From Terebella lapidaria (Eukaryota > Annelida > Polychaeta > Terebellida > Terebellidae), in NCBI GenBank assembly GCA_949152475.1, contig OX424559.1, forward strand, positions 21,469,956 to 21,533,955: 64,000 nucleotides of DNA, read 5' to 3'. The notes beneath the pieces were generated by a model. That model did not search any database. It was not told the DNA's origin and was given only the letters and a program-made list of their open reading frames with translations. Of this stretch, positions 32,450 to 44,330 are shown piece after piece; within the stretch, counting starts at the first letter, position 1; every line of letters begins with the position of its first letter. The position numbers and the translations under genes were made by a program.

Positions 32450-33225
32450 TTAGTATTTTGTCCCGTGACCTTGAAAAAAGGTCATTCGTTAATTCAAGGA
32501 CACAACAATATTCAGCATATGTCATTTCTAGTATGTCCACAATTGATTCCTAAGCTGTAAAGTCAATAATAAGCGAGATATTAGCAATTATGTCCTGTGA
32601 CCTTGAAAATGAGGTCAAAGGTCGAATTCAGAATCATAGCAATATTCAGCATATATCATTTCCTATATGTTCATAATTGATTCCTAAGCTGTAAAGTCGA
32701 TAATAAGCGAGCTATTAGCCATTTTGTCCTATGACCTTGAAAATTAGATCAAAGGTGAAGTTCAAGGTCATGACAATGTTCAGAATATATCATTTTCTAT
32801 ATGTCCACAATTGATTGCTCAGCTGTAAAGTCGATAATAAGCGAGATATAAGTCATTTCATTCTCTGACCTTGAAAATGAGGTCAAAGGTCAAATTCAAG
32901 GTCATAGCAATATTCAGCATATATCATTTCCTATATGTTCATAATTGATTCCTAAGCTGTAAAGTCGCGAGATATTAGCTATTTTGTCCTGCGACCTTGA
33001 AGATGAGGTCAAGTTCAAGGTCATGATGTTCAGAATATATCATTTTCTATTATGTTCACAATTGATTGCTAAGCTGTAAAGTCGATAAAAAGCGAGATAT
33101 TAGCCATTTTGTCCTGTGATCCTGAAAATGAGGTCAAAGGTCAAATTCAATGTCATGGCAATAATCTGCATATATCATTTCCTATATGTAGACAATTGAT
33201 TCCTAAGCTGTAAAGTCAACTAGAC
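32450..33225. repeat. About 130-bp tandem array with DR1-type AGGTCA motifs, about 6 copies
   Basis: Copies are marked by TTGATTCCTAAGCTGTAAAG near 32543, 32678, 32813, 32946, 33063 and 33196. Most units also hold a GACCTTGAAAATGAGGTCAA segment, and two contain the exact direct repeat AGGTCAAAGGTCA, with further AAGGTCA half-sites. This is the consensus of DR1 nuclear-receptor sites. Whether any receptor binds is unknown. Confidence 0.85.
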
Positions 33226-33283
33226 GTCAAGGCCTAAAGATGTCTTGGAGGCATTTCGGTGTTAAGACTAGTTTGTAATATTT

Positions 33284-34005
33284 AAAACATGTTTGCCATG
33301 GGCTCTACGACACATCGTTTCCTAGATATGGACGAAAATGAAAAATGTCGACTCAGCAAAAAAACATTTCAGGTCAAGGTCAAAGTTCATCTGTAATACC
33401 CCTTAGACATGTTTGTCTAGAGCCACAAGTCCGAAAACAACGTCCGTTTCACACTACGACTCACCGTTTCCAAGATATCGACGAAAACGAAAAATGCCGA
33501 CTCGGCAAAAAAATTTAAGGTCGAGGTCAAAGTTCATCCACAATACCCTTCAGACATGTTTGTCTAGGTCGACGAGTCCAAAAATGACGTCCGTTTCGCT
33601 CTACGACTCATCGTTTCCGAGATATCGACGAAAACGAAAAATGCTGACTCGGCAAAAAAATTTCGGGTCAAGGTCAAAGTTCATCCATAATACTCCAAGA
33701 CATGTTTGTCTAGGGCGACGAGTCCGAAAATAACTTCCGTTTCGCTCTACGACGCACCGTTTACGAGATATCGACGTAAACAAAAAATGCCGACTCGGCA
33801 AAAAATTTCGGGTCAAGGTCAAAGTTCATCCACAATACCCCTCAGACATGTTTGTCTAGGGCGACGAGTCCGAAAATAACGTCTGTTTCGCTCTACGACG
33901 CACCGTTTCCGAGATATCGACAAAAACAAAAAATGCCGACTCGGCAAAAAAATTTCGAGTCAAGGTCAAAGTTCATCCATAATACCCCTTAGACATGTTT
34001 GTCTA
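33284..34005. repeat. About 147-bp tandem array, about 5 copies
   Basis: Copies are marked by AGACATGTTTGTCTAG near 33403, 33549, 33698, 33843 and 33990, with a partial unit before the first. Each has a CGTTTCC(A/G)AGATATCGACG segment, AATGCCGACTCGGCAAAAAA, which can fold back on itself, and GGTCAAGGTCAAAGTTCAT. It adjoins the preceding AGGTCA-rich array but has a different unit. Confidence 0.85.
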
Positions 34006-34199
34006 AGGCCCCTGTCTCAAGTGTGACAATGTGTGTCATCTTGGGTACTGTGTTATGTGCAATGGGACAAGGGCTGGATTACTGTATTTCAAAGGTGAAT
34101 TTGGCCGCCTACAGCTGTGTGAAGTGTTTACAAAATGTGTACAGCTCAGTCTGCCACAAGTGGTGGTCAGAGCTGAGCTGGGGGTCGCGCCCCAAAGGA

Positions 34200-34790
34200 G
34201 TAACAGGGACTGTGCGGATAGGCGTGGTGACGCGGAGGAAGTGCAGCAACCAAGGAATAGGTGAAGTCACAGTTAGCGATCACCAAGCAGGTGCTAATGG
34301 CAGTTTGGATAGATTGCATGGATCATCCAAACACAGTACAGCCGACCTGAAGGAGAAACAACTCGGGGACCCGGATGTGTCAGAAGTCATCAAATGGATA
34401 GCAGCAGCACAGAAGCCCCCAAGGAACGATTTTGTCCGGAAAAGTGCAGCAACACGTGAAATGTGGTTACTATGGGATCAACTCGTGCTGAAATATGGTG
34501 TTCTGTACAAGTGGCATCACCCCAGTAATGGTGACAAACCACACTTGCAATTCTACCAGCATGTTTGCGGGACGAAGGCTTGTCTGCTACACATGATTCT
34601 ATGAGCGGGGCTCATTTGGGAATGAAAAGGACTTTGTTTGATCCCACTGCACCGGGGACAGTGAAAAAAAGGACTTTGACAAGGCTGAAAAGTCAATGTA
34701 TGTTCCAATTGAAGGAAAGTAAGGGAAAGTTAGTGCATACCAGGAGTGGGCGGAAAATCATTCCACCCTCAAGATTTGCATGTGAATAGA
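34200..34790 (+). mobile_element. Scrap of another Ty3/Gypsy pol (integrase N-terminal region)
   Basis: Fossil fragment. It reads LKEKQLGDPDVSEVIKWI and WDQLVLKYGVLYKW, the segment just before integrase in Gypsy pol proteins, then an HH half of the zinc module (THDSMSGAHLGMKR) and a terminal TRSGRKIIPPSRF resembling the end of Gypsy integrases. The element is broken, with several breaks, and only a small part remains. It is not from the Gypsy-B/C family. Confidence 0.65.
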
Positions 34791-36497
34791 TCTAGATCTA
34801 GACCATTGTCTAGTGACAGCTGAGTGACACTGACACTGGATATGAATGACACTTACTACACAAGTAACCTACAGTGGAGAGAATTATTTTTGTGGCCAGC
34901 GGAAATATGTTGGGATGGGGAAGTTTATGTGATTAATAACCTCGATTTATTGGATTATATTGCTCATTATTCTCCATATAATAAACAAAGAAGAACATAT
35001 CTGTCGATGTATATCCGAGCACAGACATTCAATGGTTTTAATGATGCCCAATGTTTTGGATCAAATTGATAGTTTATGCGTCTATTTTGGTGTAAAAAAA
35101 GCATTTGTCATCACATTTTATCACTTTTATATCTTAAACTATACAAGTTGGAAACCTTTCGTAATTGTTCTGTCAACATCAGAAATTTAGGTCAATATTT
35201 TTGTTGCGCTACTATATGCGTATGTATTACGGTAAATCAACAAATATCGCAAAGCTCTCACAGTATTTGCGTTTATTCACAAGAAAAAAATGTAAAACCT
35301 CATGGAAACAATAAAAAATATTAGTTTTGAAAGTGCTGTGATCCTTTTGTTGAGATTGTTACGAATATCGTTCACGGCCGATATCAAGCCGACTTAAACT
35401 GGGTCGTTGTGTGATTTAAGAAGCCGGCAGTTTCAATTTAACTGTTTATTGTGATGATAGCTTCAATGATGGCAATCGCTCACAAACAGGGCCGCACTCT
35501 CACCTACTGTCCATTGATATCCCAGTCAATCACTTCTATATGTATATCCGATATTATAGTCCTTCGTATATTCAGTTTATGTATATCCAAATTCTATATC
35601 ACAGCTTGTATCTAGTTCGTTTATATTTTGCTAGAGTTCTCAGACAAATATTTTAACACGTCTGCTCGCTGGGACGTCTTCTAAACAACTCCTAGATTCT
35701 GCGGGGCCGGGGAAACATGTGCATGAGGATTTTCCCGCCAAGTGTATGCGGTGTCGTGATTGGCTGAATGTATGCTGGTATGCGCTGATGTCACCGGGAA
35801 AGTGGGATTCCCCGGTGCGTGTCATGACTTGTATTGTATGTAGCTGTGCACGTGATGTGGGTATTATGCGTGTCATGTTCTATGTTTGGAAGTCAGTGCA
35901 TGTGAAGGTCAAGGCCGAGTATACTGGGTCGAGTGTACCGAATAAATGGGGCCGCAAGTGCATGGGGTTTGACCTATGTATGTAAACATGATTCAGTGTT
36001 ATTTATGCTTGTGATCGTATAGTTTGTACCTGTACTGTATGTAAGTCATGTAGAATGTATATGTTGTCATGGAAATGTGTAGTGCGCGGGAGGGCCGGGA
36101 GTTACAGTCGCTAAAATTACTACAAGATTATTGTATTTAACAAAGGATAGCAGCATGAGCAGGGCCGGGCCCATTCATTTCTACCCTCCGTGGGTCTCAT
36201 TTTAGGCAAACTTAGAAGACCAGCGCGACGCGCTGGCCAATTAGGGAAAATTGTCTCATGGAATTTATGAAATGAATGGATTCATGGGAAATTGTGGAAA
36301 ATGAGCACCAACCTTTCTACTGGATATTTCATAAGTTATTGGAAGGGATGTGAATACATGGATATACTGACAACACATTCTTTCAATTTTTGGATCTAAA
36401 AAATGATGCCAGTTTCAGACTGGTGATGCATCATGGGAATTCACGGTGTGGATACTGTTTACTGGTAGTGGAATCTGCACAATTTTTGGAATATGAA
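34791..36497. other. Unassigned spacer
   Basis: No gene recognised. At 35350-36150 the sequence is less AT-rich and includes TGTTACGAATATCG and a purine-rich GCGGGAGGGCCGGGAG. This could be remains of an LTR, but I cannot pair two ends. Confidence 0.45.
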
Positions 36498-37228
36498 TGT
36501 GGCGATTTTGCCCTAAGTTCACGGCAGGTGACTGTGTAAACACATAACTCATTTATACGTCCTTTTCTGTCTTGGCCTACTCGGTTCGAGTCCGCGTTGC
36601 CACGGCGACGCTCGTGATTGTGTACACTCCAGTAAACTATAACAATGGTTTGTATAAGCTGCGCGTGCAGGCTCGGCTTTCTGGTGTATTATATATACAC
36701 TGGGAAACGCTCGATCGAGGAGTCTGTCCGAGAGAGAGCGGAGAGTCAACACGCGGAGTGCGCCATGTGCTCTGCGTCCCTGATTCTAGAGTAGAGGTCC
36801 AGTGGGGACCCCGGGGACAGATTCCAATCGGGGGGCCCGGGCTGGGGGAGACGAGCTGCTGACTCGGGGGCGCAAGCCCTGTGGATCGCCAGTTCTCCCC
36901 CTCCCCGGGATGAGGTGACGGAGGCTCTGGCAGACCTTCGGGCTGATACAGAGTTCTATCTCTGTGGCAGTGCCATCGGCGAGACCGGAGAGCAATATAC
37001 CCACGTGTACGGGTTCCGTGGGGCCGCGCCCATGGCCTCTCGGGCTCTACACACGGCTACATTGCCATTATGATGTATAATGCATGTGATATGTTGATGA
37101 TGATGATGATGTGTTGTACTATGTGGTGATGTATGAGATCCGGGCTCGTTCCGGACGGACTGGTACCTGGTTGGGATACCTGTAGGGTATCGCGCGGACG
37201 CCCCCGTACTGGGCGTCCGAACATTACA
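36498..37228 (+). repeat. Gypsy-C 5' LTR
   Basis: Runs TGTGGCGATTTTGCCCTAAG to GCGTCCGAACATTACA. It contains a TATA-like TATTATATATA at 36687-36697, a probable start region just after it, and a short (ATG)n stretch near 37095. It is homologous to the Gypsy-B LTRs on the opposite strand. Confidence 0.9.
36687..36697 (+). promoter_or_regulatory. LTR TATA-like box of Gypsy-C
   Basis: TATTATATATA is conserved in all four LTR copies of the Gypsy-B/C family in the window, about 190 bases into the LTR. The cap site would lie roughly 30 bases downstream. Inference from position and sequence only. Confidence 0.5.
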
Positions 37229-37229
37229 T

Positions 37230-37247
37230 TGGTGCCGTGACCAGGAT
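37230..37247 (+). promoter_or_regulatory. Gypsy-C primer-binding site, tRNA-His-like
   Basis: TGGTGCCGTGACCAGGAT begins one base after the LTR. It is identical to the site in Gypsy-B. Confidence 0.75.
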
Positions 37248-37342
37248 CAGTCCGACGGCGTCCCATAGTAGCCTACAGTCACCGATTTGTAGCCTCCTTC
37301 ATCCCTGGGGACTCCTAGCTCCTCCGGGACAAATTCAAAACC

Positions 37343-39536
37343 ATGGCTGACAAATTGGAAGATAAGGAGAAAGATAGCGGCAGGGAAACGGGTGGTAATG
37401 TTGCGGACCGCACCCGGTCAAGCGACAGCTGCCGTGAGACATCTTCGGGTGACTCCGGCGGCCGGAAGGAGCGTGCGGAGCCCTCTGCGGACAAAACCAA
37501 GTCTGCGGAGTCGACTCCGGCGTCCCTGACTCCGTCTTCGGACGTAGAGTCGAGCCCCGCGGGGCCACAACAGGTGTTGTCGTCAAGGCCGGGCCTTGAC
37601 GGGTTAGGTGCGGTAGGCGGAGCTGGCAACGGCTCTACGCCGCGTCCGCCCGCACCCAGAACGAGTCCGTGGCAAACGGCACTCTTCCGTGGACCGTCTC
37701 CGGACGTCCGGGATCGAGCGCCAGCTACTGCGGGCACTTCTGGGCAAGCGGATCCACTGTACCAGATGCCGCACCCGGCCGGATGGACTCCCTCGTGAGT
37801 CTCCGGCATGGGTCCTGGTCGATCCGCACCGGGTGATGTGATAGATCAGCTCATTGACGCACTAGGTGAGCTGGCCCCTAAAGGGCGCCAGGACCGCGCC
37901 CGGTCGTCCCATCAGGGGCGATCTGACCGGCGGAACCGCTCGCCTTCTCCGCGGACACGAGGCAACTCAGGGCCTCTGTCGGAGAGGGAGAGATGGCTGA
38001 TATCCGAGGCGCTTGAACAGTACAAGCGGAGTCAGCCATGTCTGAGTGTCGATCCGTCGGCCGCTTACAGTTCGGGGATAGTCGGGCCGCCGGCCCCTCC
38101 CCAGGTTTCACCGAGTCCGCAGACGCCGGTGGTCCCGGCAACGGGATCCGCGCCTGCTCCGCGACTCGGGAGTACCACGTTGGCGACCGCGTCGACCGTT
38201 CCGACGGCCGGAGCGCAAGCCGCGTGGTCGGCTTACCCTGGCACGCAGTATGTGCCGGGCGGGCAGTGGCAACCGGTGGCTCCGGCCCCGAGCTACATTA
38301 GCTTTGCCGCCCCATCTGGAGCTTACCCAGTAAGTTCGATGGGAGCCCCGTCCGCACCTATTCAGGGTGGGCCCATGGGAAGTTTGGTTCCGGCAGCGAG
38401 CGTACCCTACCCTGCTCCTACAGCCACGGCGAGTGGGTCTGCATCCGCGGACTCCGCCGTTGGAGCGGGTAGCAGCCGCACGTTGCCCGCGTACATGGAA
38501 GACCCCGGAGCGGGTTCCGCCCGTCGGTTCCGGTCCCCTAATTACCTGGGACCCGACCAGTCATCTTGGCGGAAACGCTTTAATGGGGATAACGCCGACT
38601 TGGAGGATTATTTACTCCAAGTATGGCGGACGGCCGTGTACGAAGGATGGACTCGGGCGGAAGCCGGACACATCCTATCCGGGAGCCTAGAGGGGAAGGC
38701 TCTCCGGGTGATGCAGTGTTTGCCGGTGGGAACGGTAACTTTCGGCGAGGTTGCGCGGCAACTACGCCTACTGTTCACGCTGACAACCAACAGGCGGCAG
38801 TTTGAACGTTAGTTCAAAGCGCGGACCCGCCTACCGACTGAATCTGTGACAGAGTTTGCGTTTAACTTGCGCATTCTCGGCCGGAGAGCCTATCCGGACA
38901 TGGAGGCCAGTCGGTTTGAACCGATGCTGATCGACCAATTCATCGATGGCCAGCCTTACCACATTGCTTACGGGCTGGCCACCCATGAAAAGCAGTCGAT
39001 GGAGGAAGCTATAAACGCCGCCCTCGCGATAGAGGTAGGTGTCCGCTCAAGACAGATGCCTCCGGCCCCGGCTCCGGCCTCGGCTGTGCCCATACCGGCG
39101 GCGGCGTCTCCTCCAGTTCAGGCGCCGCAGGTCACTCCGCGGCAGGCCCCGGCTTACCGGGAGCCCGCCGGAGAACCTAAACCCCAGCGGTTTAGTGCGG
39201 CGGCACCCTTTACAGGGATGCCCGCACAAGCGGCACCGGTTGCCGCGCCATCCTCATCTCCGAATGAGTACGACTATGAAGAGTACGATTTCGGCGCTGC
39301 GCCGGGATCGAGACTCCGGGCCCGCGGAATGCTGTGCATTCACCTCCGGACTGGCTCAGAACCGTCCCTGCTATTTCTGCGGAAAGCAGGGGCACTTTTG
39401 GCTGAGGTGTCCGGAGCTGTTGGAGCGCTTGCGGGCGCGCGGATACCAATGGGTTATACCCGGTCCGCGCCGGAGCAACTACTCTCGGCCTGGTCCCGCG
39501 GGACAGCACGGTCGTCCCTCATGGCAGGGAAACTGA
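37343..39536 (+). mobile_element. Gypsy-C gag region
   Basis: Fossil gag. Starts MADKLEDKEKDSGRETGG, has a long Ser/Pro-rich region, a gag domain (SSWRKRFNGDNADLEDYLLQ) and a CCHC knuckle (CYFCGKQGHFWLRC). It is similar throughout to Gypsy-B gag but clearly diverged from it. Confidence 0.85.
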
Positions 39537-39539
39537 AAT

Positions 39540-41991
39540 CGGACGTGGTGGCGACCAACACTACGTCCGAGGACAGTTGTTCTGTGGCAAAGGATGCCGC
39601 CCCACCTCCGGATGAACCGGACGAACCTCAAGTAGATATAACTTCTCCGGAAGTGGTCCTTGAGGATCAGTCTGGCTCGTCCGCGGCTGAGGCGGATAAA
39701 GAGGACTCTGAGAATGGGCCCAGTGCGTGCGAAAGATACCGTTCAAAATGCGCACTGGTCAAGGACACTTGCTGGTACCTGCCCCTGCCATTCGGGCGGG
39801 AGCCGGTCCAGTTCCTTGTCGACTCAGGCTCGGAAGTCACCCTCGTAGCCATAGAAACGTACCGAAGGGAACCCGTGCTGCGCGCTCTCGAGCTGCGCGA
39901 ACCCGGGCCTTACCAGCTCTACGGAGCTGGTAACAACCGCATCCGTGTCTACGGTATTGTCGATTTGCCTATTACACTTGGGGACAAAGTGTATCCGACA
40001 GAGGCAATCGTCGCAGACATTGGAGCGGCCGGGATTATTGGAATGAATTTTCTTCGGACCCACCGGGTCACCGCCAACTTCAGTGCGGGTGAGTTCCGGA
40101 TGGGAGAGGACACACACTACCTCTTCCGCATGGGTCCGGCGCATTCATTCCAAATGCGGGTGGCGCGCACCACGGTGGTGCCGCCTATGAGCGAGATGAT
40201 CATCGAGGCGAGGCCGCGTCGTCCCCGCATGCCCCTCGAAGGTCGTCCGTGTATAGTGCAGCCGGTGAGCAGTTTCGCCAAGGGAACTGGGCTCATGCTG
40301 GGCGCGACTCTGGTCAAGTCCGACGTCCGCGTGATGCCCCTTCTCGTGGTGAATCCTACGGACTCACCCGTTGTGCTGCGGCGCGGGTGCCTAGCAGCTA
40401 CAGCTATGCCCGCGTCGTCTAGTCGCGTCATCCCCGACGATCCGGTCTGCCGCGCTGCGTGCGTGGCGGCGGCCGCCGGGGATGATCCGTTCACCCTGCC
40501 GGACCATCTGGAATCTCTGGTTCCGAAGGACCGGCTAGGTGAAGAGCAGCGCCAGGCGCTCCGCAGACTGTTGCGGCAGTATGCGGATGTATTTATGGGT
40601 CCGGACGGTGCGGTTGGCAAGACAGACGTTGCCAAACACCGCTTCAACCTCCTAGACGAGCGTCCGATCAAACAACGTCTACAGCGAGCAGCGATAGTGC
40701 ACCAAGAGGTCATTGACCAGGAGGTGCAGAAGATGCTCGAGCTAGACATCATCGAACCCAGTGATAGCCCTTGGGCAAGTCCTGTGGTTATGGTAAAAAA
40801 GAAGGATGGCTCGTGGAGGCTCTGCGTCGATTATCGTAAGCTTAACGATGTCACGCGGAAGGACTCATATCCTCTCCCGCACATCGAAGACACCTTCGAT
40901 TCCCTGGCCGGATCGCACTACTTCTGTGCTCTGGATCTGGCCTCCGGGTATTGGCAGGTTGAGATGGAGGAGAGTGATAAGGCGAAGACTGCCTTCGTTA
41001 TGAAGAACGGGCTTTACCAATTCAAGGTAATGCCGTTCGGGCTCTGTAACGCTCCAGCGATGTTCGAGCGCCTCATGGAGATGGTACTTAAAGGGTTCCT
41101 CTGGAAGCGATGTATGGTCTACATCGACGATGTCGTCGTGTATGGCCGGTCGTTCGAGGAAACCCTCACCAACCTCCAGATGGTACTCCATCGCATCCGC
41201 GGAGCAGGGCTCAAGCTGAAGCCAAGTAAATGTTAACTTTTCGCGCAGGAAATCCTGTACTTGGGCTTTATGGTAACGGGCACCGGAGTGAGACCAGACC
41301 CTAAGAAGCTAGAGGCCGTCAAGAACTGGCCTCGGCTTTGCAACGTGGCGGACGTGAGGTCCTTTTTGGGCTTCGCGAGTTATCACCGCCGGTTTGTGCG
41401 AGGCTTTGCGGAGGTTGCGCGCCCCCTTACTATCCTTACGGAAAAGGGCGCCGACTTCGTCTGGTCGGAAGAGCAGGTAACTGCCTTCGCGGAACTCCGG
41501 AAGGCTTTGGCAGATGCGCCGGTGCTGCGGCACCCTCGTCCTGATTGCGAGTTCATCCTGGACACTGACGCGAGTAACTTTGCACTCGGCGGTGTCCTCT
41601 CGCAGATCGTGGACGGGCAGGAGCGGGTAGTAGCTTATGCGAGTGTGGCTCTCAGCCGCTCTCAAATGAACTACTGTACCACGCACCGCGAGTTGCTCGC
41701 GGTTGTTACTATGACCAAGGGCTTCCGGCACTATTTGTTGGGACGCCATTTCCGCTTGCGGACCGACCACGGTTCGCTGAGATGGCTCCTCAACTATAGT
41801 GAGGCCGACGGCTTGGTGGCCCGGTGGCTCGTCAAACTCCAAGAGTATGACATGAAAATTGAGCACCGCGCCGGTAAGTTGCACGGCAACGCGGACGGCT
41901 TGTCCCGTTGTCATAAGTGCAAGAATCCTGGCTGTGCAGGGATGGCTCCATTCCAGCACGCCGCGGATTCTTCCTCAGACTCGGAAGTGGA
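39540..41991 (+). mobile_element. Gypsy-C protease, reverse transcriptase and RNase H region
   Basis: Fossil pol. The retropepsin active-site box FLVDSGSEVTLVA is seen near 39815, and IIGMNFLRTHR further on. The reverse transcriptase shows LCVDYRKLNDVTRKDSYPLP and the catalytic box VYIDDVVVYG near 41118-41147. RNase H shows CEFILDTDASNFALGGVLSQ and RTDHGSLRWLL. It stops at the inserted DNA transposon. Confidence 0.88.
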
Positions 41992-42752
41992 TAGTCCAGC
42001 AGAACTGCAGAAAAGCATGTTTTGGCGTCATTATGAACTTTTTTTGCTAATTCATCATCTCTGAGCATTCCTGAGTCAGAATCAGCCGGGTGCCACCTTG
42101 GCACCCTTGGGGAATTTTTTCCAGAGCCGAAAAACAAAATGGCTGCCACTGAATACCGCTAAATTTACTTCTTTGACAATATCTCCGCTTCTAGGCCACT
42201 TAGAAGCACAAACTTGGTGTCTACTACTAGGTTTTCATGGTCAAGGAATCCATTTATAATAATGCCAAACTTGTATATATAACAGCTCATCAGATTTTCG
42301 AGATTAACCACCCATATATTTGAAAAATCTGGTTTTGCTCAAGCGATTAAATGCTCATGCATTTGCCACTCAGTACAACATTTATTGCTGTCCACTACTA
42401 AGTATTCAGGCTCAATATATCAATGACAATAAATGTGACAATATGTTTTCACTATTAAATTAGGTGTTACATGAGGCAACATTACGAGTTGGTATGTTCA
42501 TTGCAACAATCTGGTCCAGAATAACAGGCACACAACTTTGAACGAGACATCTGTGGCACTACACAGCCACATCTCGCAGTGGAACATGGCCGACTGGTGG
42601 AGCATCCACATTCGACTGTTTGTAGAATGGCGACAGTTACAGTGTATACACCAGTTGGAAGCGGGGTTGGAGGCATGTTGTGCCGTCTCCATCTGTATTC
42701 CGACCATATCAGGTCGGGTCAAAGTGTGGAAGATCTGATTGAGCAGCGGATT

Positions 42753-42782
42753 TATGCATAAGAATTGTAATTCTTATGCATA
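42753..42782. repeat. 30-base hairpin inside the 3.5-kb transposon
   Basis: TATGCATAAGAATT and its inverse are separated by GT: a perfect 14-base stem with a 2-base loop. It is followed by two copies of TACGATGTAGATG. Confidence 0.85.
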
Positions 42783-43089
42783 CGATGTAGATGTACGATG
42801 TAGATGTAGAACAAAGTCACCTTGTGATAGGTGCAATACCTTAAGTTTCGAGGCTAATGTGTTCTTCACAGGATGGGGGTGAACAAACATATCATCTCAT
42901 GGTTTGAAAACATGATAGGCAGCAAAAGAAGCAGTCGTTTCTGGCATCAGCTTTGTTTCATCTGCTTCTGGTTGACCAAGTGAGATTAGTTGATTGCCCC
43001 TCTTGGGGGTATTCAGTGCTGTGGCCTTTCCAATGCCAAACAGATACTGTAGTACACACTGTTACTCCCACTTCCCCCATCGAGACATG

Positions 43090-44330
43090 TACACCTGGCA
43101 TATATTTTGCTATGCTTCAGTGTGTTCGAGCAGTTTGACGAATGTTGGAGGAAAGCTAACGTGGTCCCACTGTGGATGTGATGAAGATAAGGCGGCACTA
43201 CCGTGATTTGCAAAGTGATGGAACATATTCTGGTGAGCAACCTGATGGACCATTTCGACGAACAATATGTCCTAGTCGAGTGCCAACACAGATTCCGAGC
43301 TAACTGTCCCTATGAGTCCCAACTCATCATTGCGATTCACGACTTCCCCAAACAGGTGCAAACAAGTACATATAGTCATACTAGACTTCAGCAAGACATA
43401 TGATCGGGTCCTACACTCCAGACTGAAAAGCAGAACTGGACTATTATGGAATCAGAGACAAACACCTTCTATGGATTGGTTCATTTAAGGATCAGACAAC
43501 CCAAAAGATCCACGTAGATGAAATCTGGCCTCTGAATGTCTAGTGCCTGCTGTTTCTACTTTTCATAGATAACATCACGATGAATTTAACATCATCCACC
43601 AGGCTGCGTGCAGATATTTGTTTGATCTTTCATGAACTCTCGTCAACTGAGAATCACATTCTGCTTCATAATGACATTGACAGACTGGTAGCCTGAATTT
43701 ACAAAAGGCAAATGGATTTCAATACTGAAAACTGTTACATTGTAAGAAAATCACTAGCCACAAAACCTATTGCTACTTACATGTATCAATATTCCATAGG
43801 TGCAGGACAGTACAGGATGATAACCCACAAACGACGGCGACTCGGGCACTATGCTTTCCTTGTAGAAGCCGTATTCAATGTGACAAGTCATCCAAGCCAA
43901 AGGAAAAATTTCGCTCTCAACTGACCTCATTTAACATTGCTGTGTGGTCCGGTGCCCACATCAGGCCAAGCTATAAAACCAGCTTGGAAAAGTTCAGTGA
44001 TCTGCGGCCAGATTTCTAGCAAACGAACCCTATGACAATCGTCATTCAGACATCATAACAGCTATTCCTAATGACCTCGGATCGATATCACTAATGTAGT
44101 GGAGAAGGAGAATGACGCTGACCCGTTTCTATCAGATGGAAATTGGATTGACCATCATCCTTCTAAGCTGTCTCAGATAAGGACCAGGCGACCAAACGAT
44201 CAGCAGTTCGCACAATATCAAACAACTGTCAACATGTACCAGTCATTTATTCCGGCACAACACCTGATTGAAATGGCCTTCCCCAGAGTGTGATCAGCGC
44301 CCAATCCTTGGTCGTCTTCAAGACATGACT
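43090..44330 (+). pseudogene. Old LINE reverse-transcriptase relic
   Basis: Scattered frames read as a decayed non-LTR reverse transcriptase: WRKANVVP-like sequence near 43145, ICKVMEHILVSNLMDHFDEQ near 43205-43265, QHRFRANCPYESQLIIAIHD near 43290, an LDFSK(T)YDRVLHSRL segment near 43385-43420, and far downstream SAARFLANEPYDNRHSD near 44000. Many frameshifts and stops interrupt it. The motif set fits the CR1/Rex1/Jockey group. No ends or target duplication are seen. It predates or accompanies the 3.5-kb transposon that carries it. Confidence 0.7.

Noticed and set aside
34031-34264. Cysteine-containing short frame (CHLGYCVMCNG) as a host zinc-finger gene
   Set aside because: Too short, overlaps another frame and adjoins a Gypsy scrap; no domain pattern is complete.
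35350-36150. Possible LTR-like sequence starting TGTTACGAATATCG
   Set aside because: No paired copy, primer site or polypurine tract could be matched, so limits and identity cannot be supported.
36581-36593. B-box-like GGTTCGAGTCC in the Gypsy-C LTR (also at about 49880 and inverted in the Gypsy-B LTRs), suggesting a tRNA gene or SINE
   Set aside because: No A box at the right distance, no cloverleaf, and it occurs at a fixed position inside LTRs.
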